DNA of 64,000 nt from Elymus sibiricus (lineage: Eukaryota; Streptophyta; Magnoliopsida; Poales; Poaceae): the NCBI GenBank assembly GCA_039707655.1, contig CM077675.1, positions 417,879,162 to 417,943,161 on the forward strand. Reading direction: 5' to 3'. Shown in pieces: positions 56,305 through 64,000 of this stretch. A model generated the notes under the pieces. The model saw only the letters and a list, made by a program, of their open reading frames with translations. It did no database searches and was not told the origin of the DNA. Every line of letters begins with the position of its first letter. The stretch's first letter is position 1. The translations under genes were made by a program, and so were the position numbers.

Positions 56305-57550
56305 GTCATGAAGCATGTGTATGGCTGTGTTGTTTTTCTTATAGAAGAAAATAAGACAGCGGATAAGCGAGATGGCAGTTGGTAATGTGAAAGTCAATTT
56401 AACTTAGATAAATACCGAAAGGTATCAAAAAACAGTTCACTCATGGTTACAATCACTTACTGATATATCTTAAATGTTTCAGCCAAAGTTGTTCCTACTA
56501 TGATAGTCATAGTTTGAAAATCTTCCGGTTCAACCAAAAGTTGTATGAAATGAAGATTCCTTCGAACTGAAGGAAAATTGTTCTAGTATACATTTTAAAG
56601 AGTTCATTTTACAGATAATACCTCATCCTACAATAGATGGAAATTCATATTAATGAACGAAGCAAGATATAGAAGAAGTAAGAACACCAGAAAAGTGAAT
56701 TAACAACAATGTCATTCTTTCCTGTAATGCATATAAATTTTAGTTCACAAAACATTAAAAGATGAATGAAAATACTCTAGTAAAAATATAGAACAAAACA
56801 GTAAAAGATGAATGAAAAATACTTAGTAAAAATATAGAACCTATGGTATTACAGTGCATTAACGTTTTTTATATACAATATTTTGAGTAAGATTTGTTGC
56901 ATCCCATAACCCTTAGTCGTCATAAATACCATGCATAAGCAACAAAATTAGAGATGCATTATCAATCAAAATCAAGAAAAATTGTAAGAGTCTAAATGGA
57001 TACTCTAAGGATCATAATTTTCTTTGATTTGCTTATTCTATGTTGTCATGCAGGAAAAGTTGATATGCATCGCATCGTAATTAACCTAACTTTATATAGA
57101 AGGTAGAATGAGCAAAGAATGCTACACCTTGTACTACTCACAATGTTATATGGGTAGGGTGTACGTGTGTACGTTCATAGGGATGTGTGTATGTCAACAT
57201 CTGTGGTGTATTGTCTTGGCACTGGTGCTCGCATTTTTTGAATTTATTTCAAGCTCTCCAAATAGTGTTATACGGGTAGGGTGTGTGTGCATGCGTCCAT
57301 AGAGGTGAGTATATGTAAGCATTTGCGTTGTACCATGTTGAAAACAGCAGCAAACACAAAAAGAAAAACCTGGTAGTAACCAAACAGAAAACCATCACGT
57401 GTTAGCTAGGGATGCACTCACGCCAAATTACTTCAAACGCATGCCATCAATGCTAACTTAGTAGCTAGCGATATTAGTTCACTAGTAGGGGACGTTCTCG
57501 TCACTACGAAGGCGTCTGCGGTGGCTTCGCCAATCTCAAGATGTTGTATC
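56305..57550. other. Interval without gene, possible Helitron body
   Basis: AT-rich, no credible ORF. A GT-rich motif with GGGTAGGGTGT occurs twice (about 57150-57215 and 57275-57340), a small diverged direct repeat. Confidence 0.5.
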
Positions 57551-58218
57551 TGTTCGAAATATGCCCTAGAGGCAATTAATAAAGTGTTTATTATCATATT
57601 TCTCCGTTCATGATAATAGTTTATTATTCATGCTAGAATTGTATTGACCGGAAACTTAATACATGTGTGAATAGATAAACAAATACTGAGTCCCTAGTAA
57701 GCCTCTACTAGACTAGCTCGTTGATCAAAAGATGGTCAAAGTTTCCTGACCATGGACATGAGTTGTCATTTGATAACGGGATCACATCATTAGGAGAATG
57801 ATGTGATGGACATGACCCAACCGTTAGCATAGCATATGATCATTCAGTTTATTGCTATTGCTTTCACTATGTCAAATACACGTTCCTCTGACCATGAGAT
57901 CATGCAACTCCCGGATACCGTAGGAATACTTTGGGTGTATCAAACGTCACAACGTAACTGGGTGATTATAAAGGTGCACTACAGGTATCTCCGAAAGTGT
58001 TTGTTGAGTTGGCATGGATCGAGATTGGGATGTGTCACTCCGACTATCGGAGAGGTATCTCTGGGCCCTCTCGGTAATACAGCATCACAGAAGCCTTGCA
58101 AGCACCGTGACTAAAGAGTTAGTTGCAAGATGATGTATTACGGAACGAGTAAAGAGACTTGCCGGTAACGAGATTGAACTAGGTATTGGATATCGACGAT
58201 CGAATCTCGGGCAAGTAA
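57551..58218 (+). repeat. Truncated Angela/BARE-type LTR
   Basis: Plus-strand sequence starts TGTTCGAAATATGCCCTAG and follows the LTRs at 3597 and 14864 (which are in reverse orientation) for about 670 bases, ending at TCTCGGGCAAGTAA where the Tat-type element begins. The remaining kilobase of the LTR may lie beyond the window, on the far side of that element. Confidence 0.85.
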
Positions 58219-58806
58219 TGATGGGGATATGTACTTAGGGTAGGGTCATAAGCCTGACCTACATACCCTACCTAAGGACACTGCCCCAGAAAGCTTAAAG
58301 GCTACGAGGAAGTCTCCGACTGAAATCACCATGACGCATGAGTCACTCGACAATATACACTCGGAGATATCTTTCACTCGACGCTTACCCTTTCACTCGG
58401 AAGGACCAGAAGACAGTCGACCACAGAAGCCCAGAAGTCACCCCAGGGAGGCTAACGGGCAGGCATTCATCAAGACCATTAATAGCATTTATGTTGTACG
58501 TTACCAGTAACGTACGTCATTATAACCACGATTTAACCCTTGGATGCCGGACACTTATGAGGGGCAGCGCACTCTATATAAGCCGCCCCTCCCCTCTGGC
58601 ACAAGGGTTCGCAACCTTTTGTAACACAACACACATATTTCACTCGACAGAGTAGAGAGCTCTCCGGAGCACTGAGACGTAGGGCTGTTATCACTTCCGA
58701 GTGAGGCCTGAACTCATACATCTGTGTGTACATCCTCGCCGTAGCTAGGACTCTGCCCTCTCCATTCGTACCCCTACCATCTACTGTCAGGCTTGTTCCC
58801 ACGACA
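58219..58806 (+). repeat. 5' LTR of the Tat-lineage element
   Basis: A 588-bp LTR from TGATGGGG to CACGACA, followed by the primer site. TATATAAG at 58575-58582 is a good TATA box, about 230 bp before the LTR end, so transcription should start near 58605. Confidence 0.82.
58575..58582 (+). promoter_or_regulatory. TATA box in LTR
   Basis: TATATAAG followed by C-rich sequence, in the position of the U3/R promoter of the LTR. Confidence 0.7.
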
Positions 58807-58808
58807 GT

Positions 58809-58826
58809 TGGCGCCCACCGTGGGGC
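58809..58826 (+). other. Primer-binding site, tRNA-Lys
   Basis: TGGCGCCCACCGTGGGGC two bases after the LTR is complementary to the 3' end of plant tRNA-Lys(CTT) as I remember it, without mismatch. Confidence 0.8.
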
Positions 58827-58873
58827 AGGCGTCTAAGCGACTTCCGGCAAGGTTGCATATTTTCTCCTTCGTC

Positions 58874-61750
58874 ATGTCTTCCGGCGGTGATTCGTTCCTG
58901 GGCCGCGAGATCCGTCTCGGAGCGCTCACCTTCATCGCCGACGATTCGGCATGGCTCCAGGAAGCGCCTTTGGACGTGGAGGCGTTCCCGATTCGCGGGG
59001 CGACGCACTTCTGTGCAAGCTCCTGCGGTGTTCTTCTCCTTCAGCCGTCGACCCCGTATGTGTCGGCCCTTCCTGCTGTTCGTCGTCGCAAGCGATCCGG
59101 TCGCTCGCGGCTACAGCGTTGGGTGCGGCATGCGGCGGCACGCCAGGTTTCGTCCCCGCAGATTGCAGCCATCGAGCCCGCCGAGTCACTTCACGGCGTG
59201 TTCGACTCGGCGTCAGACCGATCCGACATTCCTTCCGAGTGCGAGAGCTGCGACCCTGCGGCAGAAGTTTTTATGGCTGGCTCTCATCAGAGTCCGCCAC
59301 CTCGCTTCAACCACTCCAGGCGTGATATTGGAGGAACGTCGAATGAACAGCAGCGCCGGGATGAGGATGTTCTCCATACTCCCATCGTCGGTACGACTGC
59401 TGAGGCCCAGGCCATGGAGGCTACACGCCTTCGGCTCAAAGAGATGCAGGAGGCACTCGACGAGCGTGCTGGGCAGCGTCCACCACGTCCCAATCGACAA
59501 CAGCGACAGTTGTTCCCGAGTGGATCTCGAAATAACGTCGAGGTATTTCGTACTCCAGTTTTGAATGTTGCAGCGGCTGCTAGGATTGCAGAGTCTATTC
59601 AACCGTCACGATCAGAGGCTGGTAGAGGTCTGCAGCAGATCAAGACATTGCTTGAGGCAGCGCAGCAGCAGAACGCGGCTATTTCTCAGTCGCAGAACAG
59701 GTTACACGGCAATTCTCCCAGGGCAGAAACAGTTCAGTCGGCTCACAGTCCTGGGTCACCTTCGCGTCACAGAGGCGGAGGATACCGTGAAGATCGGTAC
59801 AGAGATCAGGGGCGAGATCAGTCTGCTCCCCGTTATCACCGCGATGACCGCCGTCGAGTGTTTTCTCCTCCGCGGAATGGTTCATATGTGTCCCGGCACA
59901 ATGATGATAGGCGCCCGTTCGGCGATGAGCGGAATCCTGGGTTCGACGCAAGGGACGTCCTTGCTCAAAGGCGGGTCGACAGAGGCAGAGCCCACAGAGA
60001 TGGTTATAACGGAGACTATCCGAGTGGAAGCAGTGCTGTTATTTCTGGGCCCGAGTGTTTTAGCAGAGCCATTCGCTCTGCAGAGATTCCCCCCAACTTC
60101 AGGTTGGCGGCTGGAATTGGCAAGTTTTCTGGCGAGTCAAAGCCTGAAACTTGGTTGGATGATTACCGAGTGGCTGTACAGATTGGTGGAGGTAACGACA
60201 ACATAGCCATGAAGCATCTGTCCTTGATGTTGGATGGTTCGGCCAGAGCTTGGTTGAATCGTTTGGCTCCCTCTAGCATCTATTGCTGGGAAGATTTGGC
60301 CCGAGTGTTTATCAGAACCTTTGAAGGCACTTGTAAACATCCAGCTGGTTTGATTGATTTGCAGCACTGTGTCCAGAAGCCCAATGAAACCTTGCGAGAT
60401 TACATTCAGCGCTGGTCCACCTTGCATCACACGGTGGAGAATGTTTCCGAACATCAAGCTGTTTGTGCCTTCAAGGCTGGGGTTAGATACAGAGAGCTCT
60501 ATCTGAAGTTTGGTCGCACCGGTGATATTTCTCTGAGCAAGATGATGGAGATTGCCACTCGGTACGCCAATGGAGAAGAAGAAGATCGCCTCCGAAGCGG
60601 TAAAGCCAAAATAGTCGACAATAACGCAGGTGGGAATTCCAGTCGGAAACAGAAGCGCAAAGCTGATCCTCCTGCTCAGGCAGAAGCGGCCGCCGTGGCG
60701 GCACAAGGCAAGAGTAAAGGAAAGTCCAAGGCTAAGTTCACCCCAAAGAAGTCAAAGAATCAGTCGGGTACTGATGTTTTGGATTTACCGTGTGCAATCC
60801 ACACGAGGAAAGACGAAGAGGGCAATTTGATATTGCCAAAGCATACCACTCGACAGTGCCGTTTGTTGATCCAGTCATTCAAAGAGGGCCAGTCGAGTGA
60901 GAAGGACCCTGAGAAAGAAACTGAGGAAGAAAAAGAAGAGTTCCCTGAAGTCAATGCCACATTGTTGATTTTTGCTGATGTTGAGAGCAAGAGTCGACTG
61001 AAAGTTATCAACGGGGAGGTTAACATGGCGGTTCCCTCTACCCCAGCATATCTCAAGTGGTCTCAGACTGCTATCACTTTTAACCAGTCAGATCACCCTG
61101 CGCACATTGCTACCCCCGGGCGGCAAGCGCTGGTGGTGGACCCAGTGGTTGGGGGCACTCGACTCCGCAAAGTTTTGATGGATGGCGGGAGCGGTCTGAA
61201 CATCCTGTATGCTGATACCCTTAAGGCGATGGGCATTCCGATGTCCCGGCTCAGTGAAAGCAACATGCAGTTTCATGGAGTAATCCCTGGGAAGAAGGCC
61301 CGTTCACTCGGCCAGATAGCGTTGGATGTGGTGTTTGGTGACGACAAGCATTTTCGCAAAGAAAAACTGACGTTTGAAGTGGTAGACTTCCAGAGTGCAT
61401 ACCACGCCATCCTTGGTCGACCAGCTTATGCCCGTTTCATGGCCCGACCATGTTACGTGTATCTCAAGTTGAAGATGCCTGGACCAAAGGGTGTGATCAC
61501 AGTCACTGGCAACCGACAGAGGGCTGAGGAATGCCTCCAGCAGGGCTCCAAGATCGCCGACCAGCAGATGGCTATGGTTGAGTTGGAAGAATACAAGAAG
61601 AACGCTGATCCTGCCGATCTGTTGCGCGCTAAGAAGCCCGCTTCTGAGTCAGCTTTTCAGTCGGCAGGAGATGTGAGGAAGGTGCACATTCACCCGACAG
61701 ATCCAACTTCTGCCCCGACCAACATCTCAACAACACTCGACAGCAAATAG
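58874..61750 (+). CDS. Tat-lineage gag-protease, 958 aa
   Basis: I choose ATG at 58874 (MSSGGDSFLGREIRLG); the open frame begins earlier inside the LTR. An N-terminal region of about 400 residues is Arg/Gln-rich and disordered-looking. Gag core at residues about 420-575: KPETWLDDYRVAVQIGGG, LMLDGSARAWLNRLAPSSI, FIRTFEGTCKHP, LIDLQHCVQKPNETLRDYIQ. A Lys-rich basic tail and a CXnH-rich block (CAIHTRKDEEGN, HTTRQCRLL) follow. Protease is at residues about 755-870, with LMDGGSGLNILYADTL; DGG stands for DTG, as usual in Tat elements, and AYHAILGRPAYARF is the second conserved block. The frame ends at TAG 61748-61750; pol continues in frame. Confidence 0.9.
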   Translation: MSSGGDSFLGREIRLGALTFIADDSAWLQEAPLDVEAFPIRGATHFCASSCGVLLLQPSTPYVSALPAVRRRKRSGRSRLQRWVRHAAARQVSSPQIAAIEPAESLHGVFDSASDRSDIPSECESCDPAAEVFMAGSHQSPPPRFNHSRRDIGGTSNEQQRRDEDVLHTPIVGTTAEAQAMEATRLRLKEMQEALDERAGQRPPRPNRQQRQLFPSGSRNNVEVFRTPVLNVAAAARIAESIQPSRSEAGRGLQQIKTLLEAAQQQNAAISQSQNRLHGNSPRAETVQSAHSPGSPSRHRGGGYREDRYRDQGRDQSAPRYHRDDRRRVFSPPRNGSYVSRHNDDRRPFGDERNPGFDARDVLAQRRVDRGRAHRDGYNGDYPSGSSAVISGPECFSRAIRSAEIPPNFRLAAGIGKFSGESKPETWLDDYRVAVQIGGGNDNIAMKHLSLMLDGSARAWLNRLAPSSIYCWEDLARVFIRTFEGTCKHPAGLIDLQHCVQKPNETLRDYIQRWSTLHHTVENVSEHQAVCAFKAGVRYRELYLKFGRTGDISLSKMMEIATRYANGEEEDRLRSGKAKIVDNNAGGNSSRKQKRKADPPAQAEAAAVAAQGKSKGKSKAKFTPKKSKNQSGTDVLDLPCAIHTRKDEEGNLILPKHTTRQCRLLIQSFKEGQSSEKDPEKETEEEKEEFPEVNATLLIFADVESKSRLKVINGEVNMAVPSTPAYLKWSQTAITFNQSDHPAHIATPGRQALVVDPVVGGTRLRKVLMDGGSGLNILYADTLKAMGIPMSRLSESNMQFHGVIPGKKARSLGQIALDVVFGDDKHFRKEKLTFEVVDFQSAYHAILGRPAYARFMARPCYVYLKLKMPGPKGVITVTGNRQRAEECLQQGSKIADQQMAMVELEEYKKNADPADLLRAKKPASESAFQSAGDVRKVHIHPTDPTSAPTNISTTLDSK

Positions 61751-64000
61751 GAAGCCGAGCTCATCCAGTTCCTCCGTGAGAACTGGGACATCTTCGCATG
61801 GAAGCCCGCTGACATGCCTGGTGTACCCAGGGAACTGGCTGAGCACCGTTTGAGAGTTGATCCGAAGGCCAAGCCTGTGAAGGAACACTTGCGTCGATCG
61901 GCAACAGAGAAGCGAAAAGCAATCGGCGAAGAGGTGGCTCGTCTCTTGACGGCCAAGTTTATACGTGAGATTTACCACTCCGAGTGGTTATCGAACGTTG
62001 TCATGGTCCCTAAGAAGGACAAGTCACTCCGCATGTGTATTGATTTCAAACATATCAATCGGGTCTGCCCGAAAGATCATTTCCCACTCCCCCGCATTGA
62101 TCAGATTGTCGACTCAACTGCGGGATGTGAGCGTCTATCTTTTCTTGATGCTTATTCTGGTTACCATCAGATCCGTCTGTTTGGTCCGGATGAAATAAAG
62201 ACAGCCTTCATCACCCCTTTCGGGTGTTTCTGCTATATCACCATGCCTTTTGGTTTGAAGAATGCTGGCGCTACTTTCATGTGTATGATTCAGAAGTGTT
62301 TGCTCGATCAGATTCCTCGGAACATTGAAGCGTATATGGATGATATCGTAGTCAAGTCTCGCAAAGGTTCCGACCTGTTGTCTGACTTGGCTGAAACATT
62401 CGCCAATTTGAGGAGGTATGATATTAAGTTAAATCCGACTAAGTGCACTTTCGGCGTTCCCGGTGGAAAATTACTCGGTTTTCTCGTTTCCGAAAAAGGA
62501 ATCGACGTTAACCCTGAAAAGATCGGCGCCATCGTCCGAATGAAAAGCCCTGAGCGTGTGCACGATGTCCAGAAGCTCACAGGTTGCTTGGCAGCATTGA
62601 GTCGATTCATTTCTCGTCTCGGTGAGAAGGCACTGCCTTTATACCGACTGATGAAGAAGTCTGATACATTTGAGTGGACTCCAGAAGCTGAAGCAGCGTT
62701 TGTCGAGCTCAAAGCCCTGCTTACCACCCAGCCGGTGCTTGCTACTCCGCGCAGCAAAGAGCCATTGTTATTGTACATCGCGGCCACTAATCAGGTCGTC
62801 AGTACAGTACTAACTGTCGAGCGGGAAGAGGAAGGCAAGGCTTACAAAGTTCAACGCCCGGTCTACTATATTTCTGAAGTGTTGACTCCGTCGAAGCAAA
62901 GATATCCACATTACCAGAAGCTCGTATATGGTATATATCTGACTGCAAAGAAGGTGGCACACTATTTTCAAGATCACTCCATTTCAGTCGTCAGTGATGC
63001 TCCATTATCTGAAATTCTCAATAATCGAGATGCGACTGGTCGAGTGGCCAAATGGGCTATTGAACTCCTTTATCTTGATATCAAATTCGAAGCGAAGAAA
63101 GCAATCAAGTCTCAAGCGCTGGCTGATTTCCTCGCCGAGTGGATCAAGCAACAGCAGCCGATCCAACTTCACTCGACACACTGGACCATGTTCTTTGATG
63201 GTTCAAAGATGCTGAATGGGTCTGGCGCTGGCGTCGTTCTGGTATCCCCAAAAGGCGATAAACTCAGTTACGTCTTACAAATTCACTTTGATTCCTCCAA
63301 TAATGAGGCTGAATATGAAGCACTTTTGCACGGATTGCGTATGGCCATTTCACTCGGCGTCCGGCGCCTGATGGTATATGGCGATTCTGATTTGGTGGTT
63401 AATCAAGTGATGAAAGAGTGGGATGTCAGGAACCCCGCTATGACTGGATACTGCAATGCAGTAAGAAAACTTGAGAAGAAATTTGAAGGTTTGGAACTCC
63501 ATCATGTTCCCCGAGTGAAGAATCAAGCAGCTGATGAGTTGGCAAAGATTGGATCCACTCGGAAACCTGTCCCCAGTAATGTGTTTCTCGAGCACATTCA
63601 TTCCCCTTCGGTGCAGGAAGATCCTTTCACTGAAGAGCCCCCGCAAGCGAAGAGCGCCTATGATCCGACTGAAGTTGATGTCCCAGCTGTCATTGATCTG
63701 GTCATGGAGATTTTGGTAATCACGCCCGACTGGACTGTACCATATATTGCGTACATTCTCAGAAGAGAACTCCCAGATGATGAAGATGAGGCTCGACAGA
63801 TAGTCCGCAGATCCAAGGCTTTTACCGTAATCAATGGACAACTCTACAGAGAAAGTGTGACTGGCGTAGCCCAGCGATGCATTTCTCCTGAAGAAGGTCG
63901 ACTGATTCTGGAAGAGATTCACTCGGGAACTTGTGGCCATCATGCGTCCTCTAGGACGATTGTTGCCAAAGCTTATCGGGCTGGTTTCTTCTGGCCACGT
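61751..64000 (+). CDS. Tat-lineage pol: RT, RNase H, aRNase H, integrase start (partial)
   Basis: The frame is the same as gag-protease and open to the window end. RT: VVMVPKKDKSLRMCIDF (61995-62045), FLDAYSGYHQI, FGCFCYITMPFGLKNAGATF and YMDD at 62333-62344. RNase H of Ty3 type lies at about 62690-63100. The second, archaeal-like RNase H is at 63180-63570: TMFFDGSKMLNGSGAGVV, NNEAEYEALLHGLRMA and VYGDSDLVVNQV carry its acidic residues, and HVPRVKNQAADELAK ends it. Integrase begins with the zinc domain (SGTCGHHASSRTI) at 63923. There is no ATG start; it follows protease after one TAG. It would be made as part of a polyprotein if the stop is suppressed. Confidence 0.9.

Larger units (their letters stand above)
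58219..64000 (+). mobile_element. Gypsy retrotransposon (Tat lineage), 5' two thirds
   Basis: A plus-strand element inserted in the Angela-type LTR has a 5' LTR, tRNA-Lys primer site, gag-protease and pol with RT, RNase H, a second archaeal-type RNase H, and the beginning of integrase, where the window ends. Dual RNase H is the mark of the Tat lineage. Left target sequence is AGTAA (58214-58218), partner outside. Pol has no frame change inside the window; only one TAG lies between protease and RT. Confidence 0.9.

Overview
The window reads as a stretch of a large grass nuclear genome, most likely Triticeae (wheat, barley, Aegilops). The reasons are a full-length Angela/BARE-type Copia element, several Athila- and Tat-lineage Gypsy elements with cereal-type LTRs, CACTA subterminal repeats, a Stowaway MITE, and one grass host gene with introns. 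Most of the sequence is nested transposable elements. The only convincing intact protein-coding host gene is choline monooxygenase (CMO), and there is one intact tRNA-Glu(CTC) gene.

Layout. 1-3012: 5' end of a minus-strand Tat-like Gypsy element (gag, PBS, 5' LTR), inserted in a second minus-strand Gypsy element. That second element survives as 3013-3596 plus 16600-19049 (protease, gag, 5' LTR). It is split by a complete 13-kb minus-strand Angela-like Copia element, 3597-16594, flanked by ATTTA. The Copia element is itself split inside its RT by a 4.2-kb TG...CA sequence, 6752-10929, flanked by GTAGT and read as a Sukkula-like solo LTR. 19050-26140: mosaic of LINE fragments, a gene-fragment element, a hAT-like element holding a Mutator-like MITE, a Stowaway MITE, a half tRNA, the tRNA-Glu gene and short duplicated gene fragments. 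26174-30836: CMO, minus strand, ten exons, 407 codons, open throughout. 30764-32566: CMO 5' end and upstream DNA, which has a second copy at 35420-36675 plus 54751-55285. 32567-35419: truncated CACTA element with a DUF8039/Ulp1-type gene. 36676-54750: a retroposed LINE-like element with a 15-bp target duplication, hit by two Gypsy elements (36749-45048 minus, TSD ACCCA; 46308-54605 plus, TSD GGCTT). 55286-58218: duplicated-locus flank, LTR fragments and a candidate Helitron 3' end. 58219-64000: 5' LTR, gag-protease and most of pol of a plus-strand Tat-lineage Gypsy element that leaves the window in its integrase.

The host gene makes betaine aldehyde from choline, the first step of glycine betaine synthesis. 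The remaining coding capacity is for retrotransposition or transposition and is largely broken. Seven stops interrupting element ORFs are all TAG, TAA or TGA at positions where CAG, CAA or CGA would restore the frame, the footprint expected of methylcytosine decay.

I found no convincing new multi-gene system. The most interesting features are the CMO locus with a partial 5' duplication fused to a CACTA Ulp1-like gene, a fossil record that orders about six insertion events, a gag-protease-only Gypsy element, and an extra coiled-coil-like ORF downstream of integrase in another. Family names are from memory and motif reading; no database was searched.
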